DNA of 9,102 bases, taken from positions 1 to 9,102 of the forward strand of contig JAJZTU010000127.1 in the NCBI GenBank assembly GCA_021848765.1, given 5' to 3'. Below are positions 1-6,775 of the stretch, one piece after another (position 1 is the first letter of the stretch; each line of letters begins with the position of its first letter). A program made the translations under genes and the position numbers. The notes under the pieces were generated by a model, which saw only the letters and a program-made list of their open reading frames with translations, was not told the origin of the DNA and searched no databases. The DNA comes from Bacillota bacterium (lineage in GTDB: Bacteria; Bacillota; GCA-003054495; Carboxydocellales; JAJZTU01).

Positions 1-14
1 AAATTATGGATAGA

Positions 15-42
15 TTGCGAATTAGGGATATATACTGATAAA
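15..42 (+). promoter_or_regulatory. possible sigma-A promoter for the mutase gene
   Basis: TTGCGA (15-20) could be a -35 element and GATAAA (37-42) a -10 element, with a 16-base spacer; each matches the consensus at four of six positions. A TATACT at 31-36 is a better -10 by sequence but has no suitable -35 inside the window. The assignment is weak because only 72 bases precede the gene. Confidence 0.25.
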
Positions 43-72
43 CGCGCAGTAAAAACAGAGAGGAGAGGCGAT

Positions 73-1491
73 ATGGCAAACATCAAATTCGGGACAGATG
101 GCTGGAGAGCTGTAATGGCAGATCAATTTACCTTTGATAATGTAAAGGTGGTTATTCAAGCTATTGCAGACTACTTCAAGGCTAATGAATTTGAAGAGCG
201 GGGGGTAATAATTGGGTATGACACCCGTTTTCTGGCGGAGGAATTCGCGCGTAAGGCTGCGGAAGTCCTGGCAGCAAACGGCATTAAGGTTTATCTGCCG
301 GACAAGGCTGCTCCTACACCCGTGACTGCCTATGCTATCACGGTCTGGAAGACCGGAGGGGCGGTAATGTTTACAGCCAGTCATAATCCGCCTGAGTATA
401 ATGGCGTGAAATTCATTCCCGATTATGCCGGCCCTGCCACACCTGTAATCACTAAAGAACTGGAAGGGAATATTGCCAAAGTTTTGGCAGGCCAAGAAAT
501 TAAGACCATGGATTATGCCACTGCCGTTGAGAAAAATCTGGTACAGACCATTAACCCCCGCCCGGCCTATGAGGAACATTTAAAGGATTTGGTAGACCTG
601 AACTTGCTCAAAGCCAACCCGCTTCCTGTAGTTATTGACCCCATGTTTGGTGCGGGGCAGGGCTATGTGAGCAGTATTTTAAAAGGGCTTGGCTGGGAAG
701 TTACAGCCATTCACGATTATCGTGACCCTCTTTTTGGGGGTTCACTACCTGAACCAACTGCTGCTCAGCTAACTGAATTAATCGGTCTGGTCAAGCAGCG
801 GCAAAACGGACTGGGACTGGCTAACGACGGGGATGCCGACCGGTTTGGGGTAATTGATACAGATGGTACATACATTAGTCCCAATGAGGTAATTACCCTC
901 TTGCTAATCCATCTGGTAAAGAATCGCAAGTGGACCGGCAGTATAGTACGGACAGTGGCTACTACCCATTTGCTGGACGCTATTGCTGCGAAATTTGGCC
1001 TGGAGGTATATGAAACCCCTGTTGGATTCAAATATGTGGGTGAATTAATGCTGGAAAAAGATGTACTCATTGGCGGTGAGGAAAGTGGCGGCTTAAGTAT
1101 TAAGGGACATATTCCGGAAAAGGACGGGATACTGGCCAACCTGTTAATGGCTGAACTGCGTGCCTTTGAACAAAAACAATTTGGCGAGCTTTTACGGGAG
1201 ATTAAAGCAGAATTCGGTGACTTTGCCAACAAGCGGATTGATCTTCATGTCCCGGAAGAGAAGAAAAATGCTTTAATCAAGCAGTTGCGTGATAAACCGC
1301 CTGAATATATCGGCAGCCGCCGGGTAATAAACGTCAATTTGGCTGACGGAGCCAAGTTCTTACTGGAAGACAAAAGTTGGGTCCTCTTCCGGCCTTCAGG
1401 TACCGAGCCGCTCTTAAGGGTTTATGTAGAGGCCCTGGGTAAGGAGGCTTTAGAAAAATTAATTGCTGATGTTAAGAATTTCCTGGAGTAA
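73..1491 (+). CDS. phosphoglucomutase/phosphomannomutase family protein
   Basis: This is a 472-residue alpha-D-phosphohexomutase, which should interconvert hexose 1- and 6-phosphates (glucose, mannose or an amino-sugar) through an enzyme phosphoserine in the cytosol, feeding envelope polysaccharide or storage pathways. All four family signatures are visible: the active-site loop TASHNP at 101-106 with phosphoserine Ser103, the metal-binding loop DGDADR at 252-257, the sugar-specificity loop GEESGG at 335-340, and the phosphate-binding loop FRPSGTEP at 439-446. The N-terminus FGTDGWR is also typical, and the length is normal for the family. The ATG is preceded by AGGAG at 61-65, seven bases upstream. 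It appears to be a single-gene unit, because a strong terminator follows directly. Substrate cannot be settled from the sequence: GEESGG fits glucose/mannose mutases, and a GlmM-type role seems less likely but is not excluded. Confidence 0.95.
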   Translation: MANIKFGTDGWRAVMADQFTFDNVKVVIQAIADYFKANEFEERGVIIGYDTRFLAEEFARKAAEVLAANGIKVYLPDKAAPTPVTAYAITVWKTGGAVMFTASHNPPEYNGVKFIPDYAGPATPVITKELEGNIAKVLAGQEIKTMDYATAVEKNLVQTINPRPAYEEHLKDLVDLNLLKANPLPVVIDPMFGAGQGYVSSILKGLGWEVTAIHDYRDPLFGGSLPEPTAAQLTELIGLVKQRQNGLGLANDGDADRFGVIDTDGTYISPNEVITLLLIHLVKNRKWTGSIVRTVATTHLLDAIAAKFGLEVYETPVGFKYVGELMLEKDVLIGGEESGGLSIKGHIPEKDGILANLLMAELRAFEQKQFGELLREIKAEFGDFANKRIDLHVPEEKKNALIKQLRDKPPEYIGSRRVINVNLADGAKFLLEDKSWVLFRPSGTEPLLRVYVEALGKEALEKLIADVKNFLE

Positions 1492-1503
1492 AATAAGCAT
1501 CGG

Positions 1504-1531
1504 AAAGCCAGCATTGATGTGCTGGCTTTTT
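1504..1531 (+). terminator. intrinsic terminator after the mutase gene
   Basis: A perfect 10-bp stem (AAAGCCAGCA at 1504-1513, TGCTGGCTTT at 1520-1529) with a six-base loop runs into a T-rich tail. It begins 12 bases after the stop codon and separates the mutase from the next gene. Confidence 0.9.
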
Positions 1532-1612
1532 AATTAAAATGTTAGGCCATGACGGCTAAGAAGTTTTTTACCATCTCTTTTCTGCTCTCTCCGGAATATT
1601 TAGTTCTATTCC

Positions 1613-1640
1613 TGGACAGGCTAACATAATGTGATATTAG
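1613..1640 (+). promoter_or_regulatory. possible promoter for the LysM/SleB gene
   Basis: TGGACA (1613-1618) matches the sigma-A -35 consensus at five of six positions, and TATTAG (1635-1640) after a 16-base spacer matches the -10 at four of six. An imperfect inverted repeat (CTAAC at 1621-1625 with GTTAG at 1640-1644, plus TAA/TTA inside) overlaps it and could be an operator or part of a leader. No convincing sporulation-sigma promoter was found: GAATATT at 1594-1600 fits a sigma-E -35, but no matching -10 lies at the right distance. Confidence 0.25.
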
Positions 1641-1673
1641 TTAGGGAGAGAATGGAAAAAGGAGGTAAAAAAC

Positions 1674-2627
1674 TTGATAAGTAAGAGAAAGATATTGGTT
1701 TCTGCTCTTCTGACTGCGGGATTAATGGGGATTATCCTGCCTCAGGCACAGTTACCTAAAGTTATGGCTGCCCAATCCGGATTATTTGTTGTTCAAAAAG
1801 GGGACAGCCTTTCCGAAATTGCTGCAAAATACGGGGTTTCAGTTAAGGAACTACAAGCGGTTAACAAGCTTTCCGGAACACTAATCAGAATTGGGCAAAC
1901 CCTGAGGATTCCGGATTCTTTAGTCCATGATGTGGAAGCAGGGGACAACCTTTCCACAATTGCCAAAAGGTACAAGACAACTGTAGAGGCCATTAAACGG
2001 GCCAATGGATTAACCGGTGATACAATTTACCCTAATGGCAAATTGATAATTCCAAGAGGAAAAGCTTACCAGATCACTACAGTGGAAAAAAACTCTGAAT
2101 CCAGACAAGAGATACGCAATGAACCTTTAATCCAAAAACCGGAATCAGACCTAACCGAAGGCCAAGATATTCGGGTAGAAAGGTCTGATGTTGACAAAGG
2201 GCAGGAAAACGTAGACCAGGGTGTGGCAGCAAGTAGTGATGGCAAGCGGAGGATTAAGCTGTCTGAGGAAGATATTTACCTGTTGGCCAAGCTCATCCAT
2301 GCTGAGGCAAGAGGAGAGAGCATGAGGGGCAAAATTGCTGTGGGGGCGGTAATCTTAAACCGCTTAGAAAGTCAGGATTTTCCGAAAACTGTCAGGGAAA
2401 TCATCTATCAGAAAAACCAGCATGTATACCAGTTTTCGCCGGTTGAAGACGGTTCCATTAACCTTGAACCAAACGAGTCAGCTTGGCGGGCAGCGGAAGC
2501 TGCGGTGGCGGGAGAAGACCCTACAAATGGTTCTTTGTTTTTCTATAATCCAGATCTAGCTACCGACGAGTGGATAAAGACCTTACCTGTATCCACCGTT
2601 ATTGGCAACCATGTCTTTGCCCGTTAA
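1674..2627 (+). CDS. secreted LysM-LysM-SleB/CwlJ-type cell wall hydrolase
   Basis: This 317-residue exported protein probably cleaves peptidoglycan; the SleB/CwlJ (Hydrolase_2) family is known for degrading spore cortex during germination. Residues 1-33 form a signal peptide with lysines and arginine at the start, a hydrophobic core and a likely cleavage after MAA. Two LysM peptidoglycan-binding domains follow, at about 38-80 and 84-127, each with the Gly-Asp-Ser/Asn-Leu-Ser core. A charged, probably flexible linker spans about 128-195. The hydrolase domain fills 200-317; HAEARGE at 209-215 carries the presumed catalytic Glu211, followed by the conserved AVGAVILNR stretch. The start is TTG, chosen because AAGGAGG at 1659-1665 lies eight bases upstream and the signal peptide begins there. 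Terminators on both sides suggest a single-gene unit. Whether it acts on spores or on the vegetative wall is open, since LysM-carrying paralogues are common in Clostridia. Confidence 0.9.
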   Translation: MISKRKILVSALLTAGLMGIILPQAQLPKVMAAQSGLFVVQKGDSLSEIAAKYGVSVKELQAVNKLSGTLIRIGQTLRIPDSLVHDVEAGDNLSTIAKRYKTTVEAIKRANGLTGDTIYPNGKLIIPRGKAYQITTVEKNSESRQEIRNEPLIQKPESDLTEGQDIRVERSDVDKGQENVDQGVAASSDGKRRIKLSEEDIYLLAKLIHAEARGESMRGKIAVGAVILNRLESQDFPKTVREIIYQKNQHVYQFSPVEDGSINLEPNESAWRAAEAAVAGEDPTNGSLFFYNPDLATDEWIKTLPVSTVIGNHVFAR

Positions 2628-2633
2628 AGGCTG

Positions 2634-2671
2634 TCCCCCGGTAATATTTTGTTACTGGGGGAGTTTTCTTT
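2634..2671 (+). terminator. intrinsic terminator after the LysM/SleB gene
   Basis: An 11-bp stem pairs 2634-2644 (TCCCCCGGTAA) with 2652-2662 (TTACTGGGGGA), with one G-U pair and a seven-base loop. TTTTCTTT follows at 2664-2671. It starts seven bases after the stop codon. Confidence 0.88.
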
Positions 2672-2680
2672 ATACTTAGG

Positions 2681-2710
2681 TTGATTAGTATACTTTCAAA
2701 AGGTTAAAAT
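2681..2710 (+). promoter_or_regulatory. putative sigma-A promoter for the DUF362 gene
   Basis: TTGATT (2681-2686, four of six to the -35 consensus) and TAAAAT (2705-2710, five of six to the -10) are separated by 18 bases. They lie between the preceding terminator and the DUF362 ribosome binding site, in a very AT-rich stretch, so the placement is sensible. Confidence 0.4.
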
Positions 2711-2769
2711 TGTTTAAAAGACCACTATAGCAAACATAAGACCAGAATGCCAAAAAAGGAGGAAAAAAA

Positions 2770-3873
2770 TTGAATTCGGATGTTTTCTTTGCCAGCGTTC
2801 GTGCTAAAAGAGGAGATAGCCTCTTGGAAAAGGTGGAAAAGCTTTTTGATCGTGCCGGGTTTGGTGAGATAATGAAGCCAAAAGATTTGGTAGCCATTAA
2901 ACTACACTTTGGGGAAAGAGGAAACACTGCTTATATTCGTCCTCAGTTTATCCGGAGAATTGTCGACAAAATTAAAGCTCAGGGCGGTAAACCATTTTTG
3001 ACTGATAGCAACACTCTGTATGTAGGGAGCAGGTCCAATACGGTTGACCATTTGCAGACGGCCATAGAAAACGGCTTCGCCTATGCTGTTGTAGATGCCC
3101 CGTTGGTGATTGCCGACGGTCTTTCCGGTCAAGATTTTGAACGGGTGGAAGTCAATCTTAAGCACTTCAAAGAAGTAAAAATTGGCAGTATTGCGGTTCA
3201 CGCCGATACCCTGATAGCCGTAAGTCACTTTAAGGGTCATGGAGCTACAGGGTTTGGTGGGACTATCAAGAATATAGGCATGGGTTTGGGTAGTCGCAGT
3301 GGCAAGCAAATGATGCACAGTGACGTCCTGCCCAAGGTTAATCCGGATAAGTGTCTGGGATGCGGTAAGTGTACCAGGTACTGTCCGGCTGATACCATCA
3401 CTATGGAGGAAGGAAAGGCATTCATCCAGGAAGGAAAGTGCATTGGCTGCGGGGAATGTACGGCAATCTGCCCGGTTTATGCCGTGGGAATTAACTGGAA
3501 GACCGAGACAGATACCCTGCAGGAAAAAATGGTGGAATACGCTTACGGCGTACTTAAAGCCAAACAAGGCAAAGCCGGTTTTATCAACTTTGTGACGGAT
3601 GTGTCTCCTGACTGTGATTGTTGTGGTTGGAATGACGCACCGGTAGTGGGTGACATCGGAATTTTGGCATCCACTGATCCGATAGCCCTGGACCAGGCCA
3701 GTGTTGATCTGGTGAATAAGGCACAGCCACTGCAAGAAAGTATGCTGGGAAGTGGGGAGACGGGAAGTGATAAGTTTCGTGCCCTGTACCCAACCGTTGA
3801 ATGGGGAATTCAGCTGGCATACGGGGAAAAGATTGGCCTTGGTTCCAGAAAATACAATTTAATTAAGATTTAA
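2770..3873 (+). CDS. DUF362 domain protein with 2x[4Fe-4S] ferredoxin domain
   Basis: This 367-residue protein belongs to the DUF362 family of iron-sulfur proteins of unknown biochemical role, common in anaerobes; it is probably cytosolic and redox-active. An N-terminal DUF362 portion (about 1-185) contains IKLHFGERGNT near 43-53 and the glycine-rich HFKGHGATGFGGTIKN stretch near 153-168. A bacterial ferredoxin module follows with Cys195, 198, 201, 205 and Cys224, 227, 230, 234, each last Cys followed by Pro, enough for two [4Fe-4S] clusters. The C-terminal part resumes the DUF362 fold and has a further cysteine group at 282, 284 and 285 before a DIGILASTDPIALDQAS segment. Cysteines 201 and 230 complete the usual CxxCxxCxxxCP spacing. 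The start is TTG, with AGGAGG at 2757-2762 seven bases upstream. The GGDEF/HD-GYP gene follows after 94 bp. No enzymatic activity is claimed. Confidence 0.9.
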   Translation: MNSDVFFASVRAKRGDSLLEKVEKLFDRAGFGEIMKPKDLVAIKLHFGERGNTAYIRPQFIRRIVDKIKAQGGKPFLTDSNTLYVGSRSNTVDHLQTAIENGFAYAVVDAPLVIADGLSGQDFERVEVNLKHFKEVKIGSIAVHADTLIAVSHFKGHGATGFGGTIKNIGMGLGSRSGKQMMHSDVLPKVNPDKCLGCGKCTRYCPADTITMEEGKAFIQEGKCIGCGECTAICPVYAVGINWKTETDTLQEKMVEYAYGVLKAKQGKAGFINFVTDVSPDCDCCGWNDAPVVGDIGILASTDPIALDQASVDLVNKAQPLQESMLGSGETGSDKFRALYPTVEWGIQLAYGEKIGLGSRKYNLIKI

Positions 3874-3940
3874 GATTTTGGAGGATTCCGGGGGGATTTG
3901 CCGAAATCTAAGTTGATGAACATATATTTAGTACTACTGG

Positions 3941-3954
3941 CCCTGGCAGCAGGG
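3941..3954 (+). other. small hairpin upstream of the GGDEF/HD-GYP start
   Basis: CCCTG (3941-3945) and CAGGG (3950-3954) form a 5-bp stem with a GCAG loop, ending one base before the AAGGGG ribosome binding site at 3956-3961. It has no T-run, so it is not a terminator. It could affect access to the ribosome binding site or be chance. The rest of the 94-bp gap shows no clear terminator, so transcription from the DUF362 gene may continue into this gene. Confidence 0.3.
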
Positions 3955-3967
3955 GAAGGGGTGTCCG

Positions 3968-5620
3968 ATGGAGACTTCTGCAATGAAGGTTCCTACATTA
4001 GGAAGAGGTCTAATCAGGGCTAAAGTATTGTTGGCCTGGAGTGCTTTTATACTCTACCTCCTTTTCACTCAGAATAAGCACAATTCACTATGGTTACTGG
4101 GATGGTTGGTAATTTACAATCTGGTAAGCTGGCTGGTGTCAGCTACATGGAATCGCTGGCAAGAGCGGGTAATTCAGTACTTTTTTATTGCGTTAGGGTT
4201 TGGATTAATCTTGCTTGTCCTGGTGGCCGGCAGTGAACGTCAACTTTTTTATCCTTTGGTGATCATTGAGGTGGTCAGCCTGGCGTTTTGCTTTGGTCAT
4301 AAGGCTGGTTTGACCGTTGCTGTAGTAAGTTGGGGCGCAATTCTCACCGGTGAGTTAAGCCAGGGTGTATCACTGCTTGAACTAGTTAAAAGGCCGGGTA
4401 GCGGAATTATTTGGGGAGCTACTATAGCCCTGTTGGGTTGGGTGGTTGGGCAGCTGGCTGAAAACAATTACCGGCTTCAGCAGGGGGTTCAGGATTTGTC
4501 CAGCCTGGTGAAAACCGATAGTCTCACCGGTGTCTACAGCCGCCAGTATCTACGGAGGTTTTTAGGAAATGAAATAAATGGCTGCCGGGATTCGGGTCAA
4601 CAGTTGTCGGTTATTAGAATTGCAGTGGACCATTTTCAGAACTTGCTGGACCATCACGGTGCCGAGGTGGGTCAAACTGTTCTAGCCAAGACCGGGGAAA
4701 TTATCCAGGAGAATGTAAGAGGCAAGGACAGGGTGGGCCGTTTTGGCGAAGATGAGTTTTGTGTAGTTTTACCAGGCACAGATAGCTTTGATGCTTTGGA
4801 CGTTGCAGAAAAGATTCGGGTAGCCGTCAGGGAGTACTTCAAGAAGGCCTCAGGTGAACCAAAAATCAATGATCTTACCGTGAGTCTGGGAATTGCTACT
4901 TTTCCCAAGGATGCGGAGGACAAGTCCAATCTAATTTACCGCGCAAACCAAACTTTGTACAGAGCACGGCATAGTAAAAGAGACAGGGTTTGTTTATCAT
5001 CCATTACCATTGATGAGGTACAGCGTAAGATCAAGCGGGCCGGAAGCGCTCTGGCGGAAAATATTCCAACTCTTGTGGCCATAATTGATGCTAAGGATGT
5101 AAATACCTGTGGTCACTCTGAGCGGGTAACCAAATACTCCATGGCCATAGCCAGGGCCATGGGCATAACCGGAGAGGAGTTATCCAACATTCAGTATGGC
5201 GCGTTGCTTCACGACATTGGAAAAATCAATGTGGAGGAGCATATTTTAGACAAGCCGGGCCGGCTGTCTGACCATGAGCTATACTCCATTCGCAACCATC
5301 CCAGCTTCGGGGCCAATTTTATAAGTTCCATTGATTACCTGAAGAAGGTTACTCCTTTGGTGCTTTACCATCATGAGCGTTGGGACGGCAATGGTTACCC
5401 AGAGGGAATCAAAGGGGAGAACATACCCCTGGGCGCACGCATTATTGGAGTTGCTGATGCTTTTGATGCTATGATTTCGGACAGGCCCTACAAGAAATCC
5501 TTTTTGGTAGAGGAAGCAGTAAAAGAACTTGCCCTGTGCCGGGGTACTCAATTTGACCCGGCAGTGGTTGATGCTTTTCTTAAGTTAATTGACCGCAGTA
5601 CCGGAGACATATTATCTTAA
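3968..5620 (+). CDS. membrane GGDEF/HD-GYP protein, likely c-di-GMP phosphodiesterase
   Basis: This 550-residue protein is probably a cyclic-di-GMP signalling enzyme at the inner face of the membrane. Residues 18-162 contain about six hydrophobic helices (near 18-34, 41-59, 68-87, 93-110, 112-127, 146-162), a likely sensor region of no recognised type. A GGDEF domain covers about 180-345: it keeps DSLTG at 184-188 and the inhibitory I-site RxxD (Arg251-Asp254), but its signature is GEDEF (260-264) and expected guanine contacts are replaced (Leu227 for Asn, Gln236 for Asp), so cyclase activity is doubtful. The HD-GYP domain (about 365-545) is complete, with His383, HD at 415-416, His444, HHE at 468-470, GYP at 476-478 and Asp497, so hydrolysis is the expected output. 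The ATG has AAGGGG six bases upstream; a second ATG at 3983, with its own GGAG, is a possible alternative. A terminator follows. Confidence 0.93.
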   Translation: METSAMKVPTLGRGLIRAKVLLAWSAFILYLLFTQNKHNSLWLLGWLVIYNLVSWLVSATWNRWQERVIQYFFIALGFGLILLVLVAGSERQLFYPLVIIEVVSLAFCFGHKAGLTVAVVSWGAILTGELSQGVSLLELVKRPGSGIIWGATIALLGWVVGQLAENNYRLQQGVQDLSSLVKTDSLTGVYSRQYLRRFLGNEINGCRDSGQQLSVIRIAVDHFQNLLDHHGAEVGQTVLAKTGEIIQENVRGKDRVGRFGEDEFCVVLPGTDSFDALDVAEKIRVAVREYFKKASGEPKINDLTVSLGIATFPKDAEDKSNLIYRANQTLYRARHSKRDRVCLSSITIDEVQRKIKRAGSALAENIPTLVAIIDAKDVNTCGHSERVTKYSMAIARAMGITGEELSNIQYGALLHDIGKINVEEHILDKPGRLSDHELYSIRNHPSFGANFISSIDYLKKVTPLVLYHHERWDGNGYPEGIKGENIPLGARIIGVADAFDAMISDRPYKKSFLVEEAVKELALCRGTQFDPAVVDAFLKLIDRSTGDILS

Positions 5621-5637
5621 AGCCTGGTCAATCGTAA

Positions 5638-5680
5638 AAAAAGGGGAACCCGCGCCGGTTTGTGGCTCGGGTTCCTTTTT
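5638..5680. terminator. bidirectional terminator between convergent genes
   Basis: GGAACCCG (5645-5652) pairs with CGGGTTCC (5668-5675), extended outward by two G-U pairs and A-T pairs, with a small inner GCC/GGC stem. The stem is flanked by A-run 5636-5642 and T-run 5676-5680, so it forms a terminator on the plus strand for the GGDEF/HD-GYP gene and on the minus strand for the P-loop gene, whose stop codon lies only four bases away. Confidence 0.88.
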
Positions 5681-5683
5681 GCT

Positions 5684-6514
5684 CTACCTTTTTTCACTAA
5701 ACACCAGTCCGCTTGCCTCTATATTCAAGCTAGATACGGTAATACCGGTAAACTCAGCAAGGGCTTGGCTAAGCTGAACCTGAACTTCAGCAAGCAGAGT
5801 GTGAATGGGTTGCCCATAGGGAACAGCTAACCTTAAATTGAGAAAAATTCCGGAGGGGCCGGAATCGAGATCAATGTGCTGAATCTTGAACTTGGGATAG
5901 TTGCGGGCCATAAACAGCTCAACCATTTTAGTAATTGCCGGTTCGGCGATATACATACTCCCTATGCCGGTGAAATTGGGCCGAATCAGGGTCTGGTCAG
6001 CCCATACAGGTTTACTTCTGACCGGGGGCCGGGGGGAAAAAACTACCTGGAGTGAGCGAATGAGTTTAATCGGAACCTTTTGCTTTACCTCCGCCATAGG
6101 GACAGGAATCACGTGATTTCCAAATTGATTGCGCTGAAACAGTGCAGTCTTAATTTCTCCCGGGGAAGCGATATCCTCAATGTTCAGAATCTTTTCCGGC
6201 TTGGGAATTTCCAGGCGGGAAGCTATCTTATTCACCATCCCCGGGGAAGTGCCTAAAACCAAAACGGATTTTGGTTTGTGATTAGCTATCCAGCCTAGAG
6301 CTGTTTGCCGGTGGCAGTCATCCTGAAACAGGGCGGTTTTTATCGCTGCTATCCGGGTGGGCTGTTGTTTAGCGGAAAATCCGGTTACAATCTGATTACC
6401 GGCAATTAGCAAGCCATCATCAATAATCAAATCTATTCCTTTTTGCTGGGCCACCATGATAGCCCGGTAGCTTTTACCGGTGCCACTGGGGCCTACCAAT
6501 GCTGTTACGATCAC
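5684..6514 (-). CDS. P-loop ATP-binding protein with Asp23-like C-terminal domain
   Basis: The function of this 276-residue cytosolic protein is unknown. The N-terminus reads MIVTALVGPSGTGKS, a textbook Walker A loop at 8-15, so nucleotide binding is expected; DLIIDDGLLI at 28-37 and a hydrophobic strand at 83-88 (SVLVLG) fit a P-loop fold, but I see no obvious Walker B. A middle segment (about 100-180) is unassigned. Residues about 183-272 resemble the Asp23/Gls24/YloU alkaline-shock family: the Met-Tyr-Ile-Ala-Glu-Pro opening, the LRLAVPYG strand at 227-234, and the closing TGITVSSLNIEASGLVF. The heptapeptide IKTALFQ occurs twice (58-64 and 121-127). The start is GTG, with AGGAGG at 6522-6527 seven bases upstream. 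The zinc-ribbon gene lies 75 bp upstream on the same strand. It is a real gene rather than a shadow, given the ribosome site, motifs and terminator. Confidence 0.85.
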   Translation of the reverse strand: MIVTALVGPSGTGKSYRAIMVAQQKGIDLIIDDGLLIAGNQIVTGFSAKQQPTRIAAIKTALFQDDCHRQTALGWIANHKPKSVLVLGTSPGMVNKIASRLEIPKPEKILNIEDIASPGEIKTALFQRNQFGNHVIPVPMAEVKQKVPIKLIRSLQVVFSPRPPVRSKPVWADQTLIRPNFTGIGSMYIAEPAITKMVELFMARNYPKFKIQHIDLDSGPSGIFLNLRLAVPYGQPIHTLLAEVQVQLSQALAEFTGITVSSLNIEASGLVFSEKR

Positions 6515-6535
6515 CTGGGTCCCTCCTGTCGAAGT

Positions 6536-6566
6536 AAAAACTAAGGTCCAGTTCCGGGAACTGGAC
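6536..6566 (-). terminator. hairpin between zinc-ribbon and P-loop genes (possible weak terminator or attenuator)
   Basis: Perfect 10-base arms (6546-6555 and 6557-6566, GTCCAGTTCC and its complement) surround a single central G. On the minus strand the stem is followed, after five bases, by TTTTT (6540-6536). The displaced T-run makes it a poor intrinsic terminator; partial read-through into the P-loop gene, or a processing or stability element, is equally possible. Confidence 0.5.
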
Positions 6567-6571
6567 GGGAG

Positions 6572-6594
6572 CGGTTACTAAGTTATCGGTTACT
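6572..6594. repeat. short direct repeat at the zinc-ribbon gene stop
   Basis: The 8-mer CGGTTACT occurs at 6572-6579 and again at 6587-6594, a 15-base period; the second copy contains the stop codon of the zinc-ribbon gene. It may be chance or a trace of a small duplication. Confidence 0.4.
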
Positions 6595-6760
6595 TTGCTT
6601 GGGTCTTTACTTCCTCTTCTCTTGCCTTACCCTTAGGATTGTTAGCCGGCTCCAGAGGCAGGCGGGTAAGATCCTCTCCGCAATACGGGCAAGTCCATTT
6701 AGAAAATGTGTTGGACGAGTAAGAAACTCGTCCGCAGGCAGGACAAGTCTTGGCGTTCAC
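6590..6760 (-). CDS. small zinc-ribbon protein
   Basis: This 56-residue protein has two CPxCG knuckles, Cys6/Cys9 and Cys24/Cys27, with 14 residues between the pairs, the pattern of a single four-cysteine zinc ribbon. The remaining half (about 35-56) is lysine/glutamate-rich and probably unstructured. The open frame extends upstream to an ATG at 6871, but the GTG at 6760 is preferred: AAGGAG at 6770-6775 lies nine bases upstream, the zinc ribbon starts immediately after, and the extension is in the AT-rich divergent promoter region. Family and function are not recognised; ribbons this small often mediate RNA, DNA or protein contacts. It is the first gene of the minus-strand pair with the P-loop/Asp23-like gene. 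Confidence 0.75.
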   Translation of the reverse strand: MNAKTCPACGRVSYSSNTFSKWTCPYCGEDLTRLPLEPANNPKGKAREEEVKTQAK

Positions 6761-6775
6761 AGTACCACGCTCCTT

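Noticed and set aside
22..579. Minus-strand open frame of 185 codons opposite the mutase gene
   Set aside because: It overlaps the catalytic TASHNP region of the mutase on the other strand and its translation has no recognisable motif, so it is a shadow frame.
1541..1569. Second terminator-like element (TTAGGCC/GGCTAA followed by a T-run)
   Set aside because: The stem is short and needs a bulged G, the T-run is displaced from it, and the preceding terminator already suffices.
2902..3735. Long minus-strand open frame of 277 codons opposite the DUF362 gene
   Set aside because: It is antisense to a gene with clear ferredoxin and DUF362 motifs, shows no recognisable domain, and is explained by codon structure of the opposite strand.
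3874..3967. Possible c-di-GMP riboswitch upstream of the GGDEF/HD-GYP gene
   Set aside because: The gap is short and I see none of the conserved GEMM-type core; only a 5-bp hairpin and weak complementarity (AGATTT/AAATCT) are present.
3898..4023. Small plus-strand frame from TTG 3898, 41 codons with a hydrophobic stretch, overlapping the GGDEF/HD-GYP start
   Set aside because: A weak start, no recognisable product, and overlap with a well-supported gene in another frame; there is no independent support for translation.
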